DNA from: Chara braunii
Taxonomy: Eukaryota > Streptophyta > Charophyceae > Charales > Characeae
Reading direction: 5' to 3'
Assembly: GCA_003427395.1 (NCBI GenBank)
Contig: BFEA01001322.1
Coordinates: 1,430 to 22,824, forward strand
Length of the DNA stretch: 21,395 bases
Of the stretch, positions 1 to 9,327 are shown piece after piece. Each line of letters opens with the position of its first letter. Within the stretch, counting starts at the first letter, position 1. The position numbers and the translations under genes were made by a program. The notes under the pieces are model-generated. The model did not search any database. It was given only the letters and a program-made list of their open reading frames with translations, and was not told the origin of the DNA.

Positions 1-870
1 CTCCGGGAAGCCTGCCTTACCACCGTAATATTATATATTAGGCGATAAGAGGAGCGAGGTTCCACGAAACCTGCCTTATCACCATATTAACATATGCACT
101 AGGTGGTAGGAGGAGCGAGGCTCCGGGAAGCCTGCCTTACCACCGTAATACTATATATTAGGCGATAAGAGAAGCGGGGCTCTAAGAAGCCTCCCTTATC
201 GCCATATTCACATATATACTAGGTGGAAAGTGGAGCGAGGCTCCGGGAAGCCTACCTTACCACCGAAATACTATATACTAGGCGATAAGAGAAGCGGGAC
301 TCTAAGAAGTTTGCCTTATCGCCATATTGACATATATACTAGTTGGTAAGAGGAGCGAGGCTCTGGGAAGCTTGCCTTACCACCGTAATATTATATACTA
401 GGCGATAAGAAAAGCGAGGTTCTAAGAATTCTGCCTTATCGCCATATTAACATATATACTAGGTGGTAAGAGGAGTGAGGCTCCGGGAAGCCTGCCTTAC
501 CACCGTAACACTATATACTAGGCGATAAGAGAAGTGAGGCTCTACGAAGTCTGCCTTATCGCCATATTAACTTATATACTTAGGTGGTAAGAGGAGCGAG
601 GCTCCGAGAAGCCTGCCTTACCACCATACTATTATACACTAGGCGATAAGAGAAGCGAGACTCTAAGAAGTCTGCCTTATCGTCATATTAACATATATAC
701 TTAGGTGGTAAGAGGAGTGAGGCTCCGAGAAGCTTGCCTTACCACCGTAATACTATATACTAGGCGATAAGAGAAGCGAGGCTCTAAGAAGCCTGCCTTC
801 TCGTGATATCAACAATATATATATTAGGTGGTAAGAGGAGCGAGGCTCTGAGAAACCTGCCTTACCACCA
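1..870 (+). repeat. Tandem array with alternating, pairing half-units
   Basis: About seven 120-bp units, each made of two related ~60-bp halves. One half opens with CTTACCACC and closes with GGCGATAAG; the other opens with CTTATCGCC and closes with GGTGGTAAG. The end of each half is therefore the reverse complement of the start of the next. Example stems are 161-169 with 195-203 (GGCGATAAG/CTTATCGCC) and 102-110 with 136-144 (GGTGGTAGG/CTTACCACC, one G-U pair). Inside the second type lies a smaller stem, GGAGC-gag-GCTCC. The spacer between stems is AT-rich (around TATATACTA). The array runs off the left edge and ends with a complete hairpin near 870. Repetition is certain; any RNA function is inference. 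Confidence 0.95.
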
Positions 871-2039
871 TCTACTTTCAAAACCGGATACTAACAAAAG
901 TTTGAGTGTATCCTGATCAATCTACCGCTGGAGATGTACTTCCATATAACTGATTCAATCCATTGCTACCTCGCTAACGTCTGATTCTAGTAAGGAGAGG
1001 ATAAGTAAGATCTTGACCCAGAGAGACTTATCACCCTTTGAAATTCGGATTTGATCTTCATCATGAGATTCCTTTCCGAATTGATGTGATGGTATTGTTT
1101 GGGATTACTAGAGACATGGGGCTTGTAATTGACCTATTAAAAAGGGAAACTAAGTAAAATTGTTGGGACGAAGAGGCTAGTAATGAACTATGTTTGTCGC
1201 CTGGACTGACCGGGCAGCGGATTGACAGTTAGATAAGGATAAAAGTTAGGTGGTAGGTCGACGATGAACACCGAACTCTGGGTCACAAGTCTAGAAGAAA
1301 TCTTCTAGATCCCAACATCGGAGAGAAGACGTTAAGATTCTTTCAGACTGTTGTGTGTCTACACGTTCATCACTCTTGGAGAGAGAGTACTACAGAAGAA
1401 ATTCGTAAGGAACTGCAAATTCTGTTATCATTGGATAACAGGTCGGTAGAACTCCGACTCAACTTCCAAATGGCTTTATACCCACATCTAAGACAAAATG
1501 GCCCAAGTCAGACTCGGAGGTCTTTGAAAATGTGAAGGGTTGGGTAAAAGGAGTCAGGATTAGGAAGGAATGTTGTTTTCAAGGTTTTGGGGCGTGAGAG
1601 ACTTGCTATGAATGGGTTAAAGGTTGACGTTTGCAGTGCATTCTGTGTCTGCATTTGTATGCGTGTATGTGATTTCTTGCATCTACACATGTGTTGGGCA
1701 TCGAACTGTCTTCTTGAGATCATCTGGGATATTCGGACACGGGCACCGCGATTGTGAAAGTGAGGTCTACCACTCATTCAGCTCTCATGGTTTACATATA
1801 TACTTACTTATATATCTTTGAACAAGATCCTACTCGGGTCTGAGCTTAAGAAGCTATTGTCTAGAAGTCTTTTGAAATCTTGAGAAAACAAGAGATTACA
1901 AAGGGGCTTGACTCTGACTTTTCTCATAAGGTCAACAAAGGGGGACATAGAGTCATTGTTCTAGTTAAGTAAGCGTGAAAAACTGTTCGAAAAAGTTGAC
2001 TTGATTAGATAGTCAGTCCGGGGAGTTAGCAACTCGGGG
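871..2039. other. No gene recognised; sequence between array and LTR
   Basis: Frames here are short and lack recognisable domains. The two longest, at 1353-1535 and 1624-1821, have no homologue I can name. The only clear structure is a perfect inverted repeat at 1290-1309 (TCTAGAAGA-aa-TCTTCTAGA). The LTR that ends at 2420 probably begins somewhere in this stretch, but I could not find its 5' TG end because no second close copy is present for comparison. Confidence 0.5.
1290..1309. repeat. Perfect 9-bp inverted repeat
   Basis: TCTAGAAGA at 1290-1298 is followed by two bases and its exact reverse complement at 1301-1309. It stands alone and has no T-run after it, so nothing suggests a terminator. 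Function unknown. Confidence 0.8.
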
Positions 2040-2229
2040 CACGATATACGGGTCAGTCTTAAGGCGTTCTACTGCGCGTATGCCTATGCTACGACTATCG
2101 AGAAAACGCCCTCGGTTGGCCTGCCTCTGCGATTGCATGTAAAAGTTTTCGCACGTGGGTCAGTAGCTCAGCAGGGATACGCCCACCTAAGAGATGGTGA
2201 CAGCTCCCGCAGGTGGAGGTATGTTTTAC

Positions 2230-2266
2230 CTCGCGGGATCCCTAACCTGCCGTAGGGAGTCGCGAG
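2230..2266 (+). other. LTR hairpin conserved in both LTR copies
   Basis: CTCGCG (2230-2235) pairs with CGCGAG (2261-2266), and CCCTA (2240-2244) pairs with TAGGG (2253-2257) inside it. The same nested pairs occur at 21025-21061 with similar loops (ACCTGCCG here, TCCTGTCG there). In both LTRs it sits roughly 150-190 nt upstream of the primer-binding site, so it would lie in the 5' leader of the element's RNA. Conservation between diverged copies suggests selection on structure; that is inference. Confidence 0.6.
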
Positions 2267-2318
2267 AGGTATAGCACGCGCGCACGATCGGAGTGGTGTT
2301 TTCGTTGAAGTGACAAAA

Positions 2319-2344
2319 ATATATATATATATATATATATATAT
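2319..2344. repeat. (AT)n microsatellite
   Basis: Thirteen AT dinucleotides in a row inside the left LTR; the right LTR copy lacks them. Confidence 0.95.
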
Positions 2345-2422
2345 TTTCCTGCGTGACACGACCGTGATGTCCGACACAAAATTTACTATGCGTCTGGGTG
2401 TGGGACTGCCGCACGTGACAGG

Positions 2423-2442
2423 TGGCGCCGTTGCCGGGGATC
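2423..2442 (+). promoter_or_regulatory. Primer-binding site for tRNA-Asp(GUC)
   Basis: TGGCGCCGTTGCCGGGGATC is the exact reverse complement of the last 20 nt of plant tRNA-Asp(GUC), including the CCA tail. It begins two bases after the LTR end at 2420. Such a site primes minus-strand DNA synthesis by the reverse transcriptase of an LTR retrotransposon. A tRNA-Asp primer is known from plant Ty3/gypsy elements of the Athila/Tat type. It fixes the element's orientation as plus, with the internal region to the right. Confidence 0.9.
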
Positions 2443-2632
2443 TCACTTCCTAGCCGAGGTTCTTAACGAACTCGGATATGGTAAGTCGATGATCTAGGCA
2501 AAACGACAACTCTAATCTACTTATCGAGATATAATTTGACCAAGGATTCTGAGTAGGGAGTACGTAAGAGTGTTAATTGCATATAAACCACTTAGGGATT
2601 TATAGAATAGAATAGGTTCTATGAGCAAATAG

Positions 2633-3250
2633 GTGGTACAAGTAAGGCGACAGTTACTGAGAACTTGTGACAAGGGTCGCCCTAGAGAGTGGAAGGAGAA
2701 GTATTCCATTGGCAGTAGTAACCTGAGGTTATTTAGAATCTTTCAAAGACTGACGGTATTGGGTCAGATAACTTTAAAGGCTCTATTGTCTAACTATTGT
2801 CCTCACATTAATATGGCACCCAAAGGCCGTGGGACTGGTAGTGGGAGAGGAAGAAGCAGAAGGTAAGGGAAGGCCGCCGAAAGGCCTATAGATTTGACCA
2901 AAGAGTGGGAGGATTGGAAAAGGGGAAATCAAGAGCTAGAAGAGAAGGAAGAAGGGGTAGAGGGTCGTAGGCATCAGGACGAGTGGAGCGAGCGTACCTC
3001 GTCTCCGGGGAAGATGACATATTATAAATGTGACAAGCATTACGGCACCTCACCTCTGCGTTGTGAACCACCAAGCCGCCGTCGCTTCGGGTCTTATCCA
3101 CCGCCTTCTTTTTCTGCTCAAGAACGAAACAATCGACTATCCTTGCTCACTCCTGCCAACCAGAGTTCCAGTCAACGCCTCATGTGTCTGATCCTTCTGT
3201 CATCTCTCAATCCGCATCATTCGGCTGGAGATTGTGCGTCTCCCTTGTGA
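2633..3250 (+). pseudogene. Degenerate basic reading frame, possible old gag start
   Basis: One frame stays open from 2633 to 3250 except for a single in-frame TAA at 2864-2866. An ATG at 2813 begins a short basic, glycine/arginine-rich stretch (MAPKGRGTGSGRGRSRR). After the stop come a charged helical stretch (KEWEDWKRGNQELEEKEE) and a segment with three spaced cysteines. Many plant Ty3/gypsy gag proteins start with a similar Gly/Arg-rich tract, so this may be the remnant of another gag. There is no family-level match I can name. It lies about 370 nt downstream of the primer-binding site, where the first frame of an LTR element is expected. An open frame by chance remains possible. Confidence 0.35.
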
Positions 3251-5215
3251 TGTTTTTGTTATGTCAACTAGAGAGTTGCGGGTTGATCTCCTACTTACTG
3301 TACAAGAAAATTGTATGAAGCATTGAACGAGCATTTAAGAGAGTCAAGGATTGTGAAGGGGTTAAGGATAGGCAGGTGTAGTGAGAAAGATGTTAGGATC
3401 TCTAGGGGAGTGACTTTAGGAGATGAGGGTAGGTGAAAGTTGCATATGAAACTTATTGTCAATAAGTAGAGTCCGATGATTTAGCTAGGGGATATAAGTT
3501 AAAAAAGGTGGTAATGTGCTAATTTAAGCATGTATCAAACTATAAATTTGAAGTGTAAGATAAGTGAGATGGGGGATAGATGAACAATAGAGGTGGATTG
3601 AATACGTGACTCGCATACGTGAATTGACGCGTTTAAACTTTTTGTTAGTCTAAGGGTTGTATTTGTGAGCAAAGTTTACGGGAGAATGTCTGTTTAGTCA
3701 GAAGTCAAGCAGATCCACAAAAAGGGGGGCAAACAGAATGGATAAAACAACTTATTATGCCAACTGTAGTGAGGAAGTAGGTGTCAAACCATCTTGTTTA
3801 TGTCAACTTGGTGACTATATTCAGGCATGAGGATAGTTGCTTAAACTCATCAACCCTGGAACAACTGCTTGAATATACCCCAGTTGAATCTAAGCGCTTA
3901 AATTCATTCTCTTGAGGCCATTCATTTGAGGTTATCCATTTAAAAATTATCCATTCATGTCAGTCTATTTTAAAACTATTAACGTGAAACTATCTATGTG
4001 ATGTATTTTATTCATGGTTAATTGTTTGAGTTGTCCCTCTGAGTTTATTTATTACAGAGTGTGCATTTAAATTCATCCGTCTCAGCTGATCAAATTTCGT
4101 TATTCATTTATGTTTATTTCACTTGAGTCCATACATCTGGATTGCTCTCCTTATAGAGAAGCTATGCAGAATCCACGTCCGACGCGGGGTCACGGGTGAA
4201 AGGACTGACCTACTCCTCAGGAGAAGAAATTATCTCAAGAGGTGGTCAATGTGTAGAGTCTATCCTTGGGGGGGGAGTTACAATTCTAAGTTATCCTTTC
4301 CTTGACAGATGGCTTGAAGGAGCTATAAATTCGTCTTCTAAGGTAGTAGTGAGACTCGCGTCGGAACTGAGTTCCTGGTCCATAGTGGGGTGTTGTCACC
4401 TGACCCTTTGAGGAATGGTGACTACATTACTACTTAGAAGGAGGAAAGTGTTCGGACCTTGTTAGACTATGGTCTATGATGGAGGCAACTACTGCATGCC
4501 GCAAGGAGGTAGGGTGTGATTCCCCAATTATCTTTGTGTGAAGTGGGTCCATCATCACGAAAAACGATATGTCGTCCTTGAATGTGTACGGTGAGATTGT
4601 CTACTACTTGACAAGAGTTTGCAAGGAACGGATACTTGAATCGGAGGGTGAAGCAGTGAGGCTTGGTCCTTGAGCAGGGCTCGAGAGTCTAAGATGTTAC
4701 CCCTTTAGGGGATTACACCGCCCCTTGAGACAATACACTCCTGTCGAAGCCCGGGGAGTAGAATGTAGTACTCTCATTATTTTTGCATCTAAAAGCATTT
4801 ATCATTAAAAAATTTATTGACTACAGTATTGACTGTTGTCTATGATCATAACAGATACCCTAAGTTTTTCGTCATCACCAATGCATGTGTATGCTTATTA
4901 GGCTTCTCTCTTCGCTTGTTAAAACTATTTACATACTCAACTATTATAATTATTCACTATTGTGATTACTATGGCAGTATGTCCCCGCTATAAGTAACAG
5001 TCGTTATAATAATTTATGACCTTCAGAAATTACAAATGCATTGCTATCGCAATATACTATTATGACCTGATTTTGAATGGTCTGAGGCGTTGGAAATTAG
5101 CAGAGGTAGTAAGGTATGGTTTAAATATTACTTTTCGGGAAGAATATTGTAGGAAGGAGAGACTCAGTGTAGTGATGGGATTCGTTTTGTCTGTGTGAAC
5201 AGGACCTAGGGGTAG
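3251..5215. other. Mostly AT-rich non-coding leader, no gene recognised
   Basis: Two short adjoining open stretches are present: ATG at 3261 to a stop at 3324, and, one frame over, 3320-3436. They could be one decayed frame, but nothing in them is recognisable. From about 3830 to 5020 the sequence is AT-rich, with loose repeats of ATTCAT and TTATCC words. A similar stretch with the word TCATCCGT precedes the second cassette near 7990-8200, so it may belong to the duplicated unit. No promoter or splice signals could be assigned. Confidence 0.4.
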
Positions 5216-5908
5216 CTAAAGAATGCAAGAATATCGTATGCTAGGGAAGATCCCAAAATAGTCTTGCCTATTGAAAAGGAGGGCAAACTAGAGATGTCAT
5301 TGCCAAAACGAGTCAGGAAGAATGAGGTCATCGCTTCATGGTGGGGTATATCCTTGAATGAGGATATTTTTATTTGGATTGAATCTGGCTTCGACGACGT
5401 TGGTGACAGTACGATTCTGACAGTAACCATATACATCTCATCATCCTTTTGGGTTACACTTGGTATTGAGTTGGCCCTAGGACGTGGGAGTCTGCTCGCG
5501 AGACCCTTAAGACTACCTGAGATAGTTGTCGCGAAGTGGGCAAGAGGAATATGTCGGAAAAGAGAAGAGTCAATATCCATTGTTATAGAAGTTAGAGATG
5601 CCGAACAGTTTCTGCTCCCTTCAGCACTATTGCAAGCCGTCATACCCAAGTTTCTCATGGAGGAGTATTTAAGAGGACGAGAGAAAATAAAGGCCGCAGC
5701 GAAGACCGCTTTGGTAGCACAAGAATGGGGACACAAGCATTATACAAGCGAGATAGTATACGGTCTGTATCTAGAGAGGGGATCCATGCTCCTCTACACA
5801 AAACTTCAAAGCACGATTTAAATTATTAGCTGCTATACTGATTCTCACGATCCAGACGAAAGGTTTGAACACTGGGATGAACTCCAAATGGAGGTATGCA
5901 GGCAGTGA
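5216..5908 (+). pseudogene. Unrecognised retroelement protein, copy 1 (broken)
   Basis: This is the homologue of the frame at 8364-9038, with roughly half of the residues identical by eye. The frame is open from 5216. An in-frame TAA at 5819-5821 cuts it, but homology resumes in the same frame (SHDPDERFEHWDEL against SHDPDGEAVDWDEV in copy 2) and ends at a TGA at 5906-5908. Shared blocks in order are SLPxRV, SWWG, SFWVxxGIELALG, KWAR, LPSAxL and EWGxxxYTxExxYGLYL. No ATG aligns with that of copy 2, so the start may be lost. I do not recognise the family and see no catalytic motif. It lies directly upstream of a gag-like frame, as copy 2 does. Extra frames of unknown function upstream of gag are known in Ogre-type elements, which is an analogy only. 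Confidence 0.7.
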
Positions 5909-6157
5909 GTGTTATTACTTCCTTCTAGCAACTTATGCTCGTATTCAAGTGTCTCTTAATACATCTGTTTGCGCTATTCACGCTTTAAGGTCAGTGCAGA
6001 GGATAATTGCTCCGTCAAATGGATGTCTAAAGCTTATGTCCTTGTATCATTTTGGACTTGCTAAGAGGGGAATAAAGGAGTTTCTTGGACATCATCTTCG
6101 GCTTACGACCTGACGCTTAGTCGCTTGCCGTATTTGTACAGGAAAGCAGCGGCGGCC

Positions 6158-7061
6158 ATGGTTGGAGATGGTGGTTTAAAAAATGTCCTTCTTTGGAGAA
6201 ATTCTTCTCTCGCTAAAGTATTGATACGCAAATCTGTAGACGAGTCAATGCCCCCAGACCTTAGAGCTCTGCTGTTTCAAGGGAAGAACCTATCTAACTT
6301 CTTGCGCAATTACCGCAGTTTTAGCCTTACGAAGAAGTGGGATGAGAGGGCGATGTTGACTATGTTCCTTTTGTTCGTATGTGAGGGTTGAGCGAGGAAG
6401 TATACGATTTCATGCTGAGATCACAAACTTGGAGTGAACTGGAAAGTTTGTTGAGCTTGAGGTTTNCCGAGCACGAAATCAACAGTCGTCATTGTAAAGA
6501 CCCCNATCGAATAATCGNTGGTGCGTCAGCACAAGGGGAACTACACAGTGTACAGAAACAGGTAAGAGCATTGAAAGAGAGAATGAAACGACTAGAAAGG
6601 GACAGAAAAGGCAAGCGAAAGATCTCAGAGGGGATGTCGAACGGGCTAGCTGGTAGTAGTGGAGAGAAAACGAATGATGATAATCAAGGTTCTCTCCAAC
6701 CTGTGAAAACTGAGAAGAAGCGATGTGATAACCAAGCTGGAGAAAGAGGTGAAAACGTGATTGAGATAGAAGAAGAACCTAGACCTCGGAACTTGACCAA
6801 GGTCCAGCGGAAGGCAAGAAACCGAGCTCGAATGGTCCATGACCGCGATCAAGGTCAAGATTGGGGAAAAGGTCAAGACGAGGAAGTGGTGGTGATGATA
6901 ATAGAGGCCTCGGAAGCAATGGTAGAGGAAGTGATAGCAAAGGCAATAAGGGAGATGATAATAGAAATTGGAACGCCATCAGGATCGAAAGTGGTCAAAG
7001 ACTAGGGAAAGGAAGAGTGCGTTTGAAGAGTGTGGTCTGCAGACATTTTGCCCAAGAATGA
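6158..7061 (+). pseudogene. gag-like protein, copy 1 (frameshifted)
   Basis: ATG at 6158 aligns residue for residue with the ATG at 9328 of copy 2. The block SMPPDLRALLFQGKNLSNFL followed by KKWDERAM, then SEEVYDFMLRSQTWSELESL, resembles the retrotransposon gag fold of plant Ty3/gypsy elements. The fold is helical, with an early FxGxNLxxFL motif. A single-base loss near 6387 shifts the frame within this region. The next frame (to ~6860) holds a coiled coil (VQKQVRALKERMKRLERD), a basic patch (KGKRK) and a second basic motif (LTKVQRKARNRA). A second shift near 6860 leads to a Gly/Arg/Asn-rich tail ending at 7061. No CCHC zinc knuckle is visible. Three N bases lie inside it. Compared with copy 2 it lacks the ~65-residue insert before LTK and the proline-rich segment after it. 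Confidence 0.75.
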
Positions 7062-8363
7062 CACATAATGAGGTTTTGCCATATCAGGAAGACTGATGAA
7101 GCAAATGGTCTAATAAGCACCAATATTGAAGGAGGTATTTATGATAGGTTTAGAAACCCCATTGACCCAAACATACTTGGAGGGACGAGACAGAAAGCCT
7201 TGCGACGAGAGTATGAATGGCGGACAGGGACAAAAGACCTGTATTAGTGACGGAAAGTTGCAAGGTCGTTAGATAATAAGGTCATCCAGAGATCGTAACT
7301 ACCAAAGATAGAAGCGTTTCTGTCAGAATAAGATAACTGCAAGAGAGATATTGAATAATGAGGTAGGGAAGATATGTAGAAAGGTCAGCACGTAAGGTGA
7401 GGAGATTAAGTTAGAATTAAATGATAGTGAAAATGATGTATAATCAATGAGAGAAATGATGAAATGAGATGAAGAAGAAGATGAAAGGTTTTAGACAGAA
7501 TTCAGTTATCAGTAAAAGAAAATGATGGAGCCTACCAAGGTAATTGAGTGAAGACAAGAGCAGAGAATTGATGATAGGGGTGTTGCTATAACACTTCTGG
7601 TATTAGGGTAGGAGAAGAGTGAGAGTTCAAAGAGAGAAGAGTGAAAGGATAATGGAGTGAGCTTATTACCATAGTGTCACATACTACCTCTGAAGCCATT
7701 GCGTCACTAACTTCAAAGGTAAGTTGGAGAATTCCTCAAATTCTAGAAGAGGTCGTACTCGAAGGTAGTAGATCGCTCTCTTGAGGGGACAGGGTGTTTG
7801 ACAAGGAGATCTTCACAACTGCTTTCACCCATGGCCAAGAAGAGGAAGCAAAAGAGGTGAAAACGTGTTTAGGCAATGAATTGTAATTGGTGTTTAGGCT
7901 TTCGCTTGAACCTTTCCAGGTTCGGGCCATCCACTTTGATCTATGGGTTGGGGCTAAGCACTTGGGACTATTCTTATCTAAGGGCACTTCTCTTGAGTTA
8001 TGTATTGAACTCATCCGTATGTGCCAGATTTTACCGAGTGAGCCTGCCTAATGTCTAATTATGTGAGGCTATGTGCTTGATGACTATATTCCTTTAATGG
8101 TTATCCTTGTTAGAAATATTTATCCTTGTAAGAAACATTTATATGATCCATGTATCTGAAGTATGTATTTGACTGCAAGGATTTATATGAGTGCCTCGAG
8201 TCCGTTTATTGATTTATGACGGTCTATTAAAGTTTGTGCATCTTGATCGCTGTTCAAAGAGGGGTAGGGATATTGGAACGCGATTGTCCGTTGGTAACGG
8301 AAGGTGTATGCTGGACGTTTTCTGTGATGGGCAGAACCCAGACCAGAGCGAAGGCAACTTAGG
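7062..8363. other. Purine-rich stretch, then AT-rich leader; no gene
   Basis: From 7062 to about 7700 the plus strand is strongly purine-rich (runs of GAAGA and GATGA words). This is probably decayed sequence downstream of gag copy 1. From about 7870 to 8330 it resembles the AT-rich leader ahead of cassette copy 1. Bases 8320-8363 align with 5195-5220 just before copy 1 (both begin TCTGTG). No polypurine tract next to an LTR start could be identified. Confidence 0.4.
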
Positions 8364-9038
8364 ATGCCTTATGCAAAGGAAAATCCTAATATGGCCTTGC
8401 CCGTTAAAAAGAAAGATGGACTCGAAGTATCATTGCCAAGGAGAGTCAAGGAAGGAGAGTATATCTCTTCCTGGTGGGGCACATTGATGGGCGTGGGTAT
8501 GTTCACTTGGAACGAGTCTGGTCATAATGATGATGAAGATTGTGCGATTGCGAGGGTGACATTGTACGCCTTGCCATCATTTTGGGTCTTGCACGGGATA
8601 GAGTTGGCACTTGGGCATGAAAGCCTACTTGCGAAACCCTTGAGAGTAGCTGAGGCAGCCGCTGCAAAATGGGCAAGAGCCAGGGTCCAGGAAAGGGAAG
8701 AGCAGGTGGTGACCCAGGTAGAGGTCAGACACGCGAAAGAGTTTGTACTTCCCTCAGCCCCATTACGAGTTACCCTGCCAGAGGTCCTAGTAGAAGAAAG
8801 TTTTGGGGGACAAGCAAGAGTGGAGGCCACTGCAGAAGCCGTTGTGAAGGCACGCGAATGGGGGTATATGCGATACACGTGCGAATTGATATATGGCCTG
8901 TATCTGGATCAGAGGTTTTTGCCTGGTAGCCAAGGACTCAGGAGCGTGGCCAAGGTGGTTGATGCGTATGCAAGCTCCCATGATCCCGATGGGGAGGCTG
9001 TAGACTGGGATGAGGTTCGTGCAGCAGCTGGCCGGTAG
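8364..9038 (+). CDS. Unrecognised retroelement protein, copy 2 (intact frame)
   Basis: An uninterrupted frame of 224 residues starts at ATG 8364 and ends at TAG 9036-9038. It is homologous throughout to the broken frame at 5216-5908, which supports real coding. The frame stays open upstream to 8328, so an earlier non-ATG start cannot be excluded, but homology to copy 1 begins almost at this ATG. It is a soluble, acidic-to-neutral protein without signal peptide, membrane segment or zinc-binding cysteines. Conserved blocks: VSLPRRV and SWWG (residues ~20-40), SFWVLHGIELALG (~70-85), KWAR (~105), a Glu/Val-rich strand-like region (~110-130), LPSAPL (~135), and EWGYMRYTCELIYGLYL near residue 175. 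I cannot assign a family or activity. It precedes a gag-like frame by about 290 nt. Persistence of an open frame beside a broken gag is notable. Confidence 0.7.
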   Translation: MPYAKENPNMALPVKKKDGLEVSLPRRVKEGEYISSWWGTLMGVGMFTWNESGHNDDEDCAIARVTLYALPSFWVLHGIELALGHESLLAKPLRVAEAAAAKWARARVQEREEQVVTQVEVRHAKEFVLPSAPLRVTLPEVLVEESFGGQARVEATAEAVVKAREWGYMRYTCELIYGLYLDQRFLPGSQGLRSVAKVVDAYASSHDPDGEAVDWDEVRAAAGR

Positions 9039-9327
9039 AGGGTGCCCTTGTATACTGCTGGAGTATGATACAAGTACGGGGGTCAGTAATATTGGTAGTC
9101 TTGTTTACTGTTTGCCTAAGATTGGCTTCGAGGGCTCTGCCTATGCGGGATGTGTATTGTCTATGGAACCCCCTTGCTAAAGCTAGGGCCATATTGTATA
9201 AATGGAAAGACGGTTGGTGTGAGACGGGTAGTAATCAATTTTTACTAGCCCTGTTTGTTTTAAGCTGTCTTGCGCCTCAACCTGATGGTCGACTGTTTGT
9301 CCTGCGTGTCAGGCCGGTACTAGCATC

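Larger units (their letters stand above)
2040..2420 (+). mobile_element. 3' portion of an LTR (5' LTR of a retroelement)
   Basis: The segment ends in TGACA, with CA at 2419-2420, two bases before a tRNA primer-binding site. That is the layout of a plant 5' LTR. It is homologous along most of its length to 20840-21202, which also ends in CA before a primer-binding site. Shared landmarks include the block around CGCCCTCGG, GGGATACGCCCAC and the hairpin CTCGCG...CGCGAG (2230-2235 with 2261-2266) enclosing CCCTA/TAGGG. The two copies differ at many positions, so they are old or belong to different subfamilies. An (AT)n microsatellite interrupts this copy at 2319-2344 and is absent from the right copy. 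The 5' boundary is not determined. Confidence 0.75.

Noticed and set aside
1309-1322. Plant snRNA upstream sequence element (ATCCCAACATCGG resembles RTCCCACATCG)
   Set aside because: It has an extra base, there is no TATA box at the required distance and no snRNA sequence downstream.
5206-5736. Minus-strand frame of 176 codons
   Set aside because: It is the antisense shadow of the unknown retroelement protein copy 1. Copy 2 shows conservation in the plus-strand reading, with its antisense frame only partly open.
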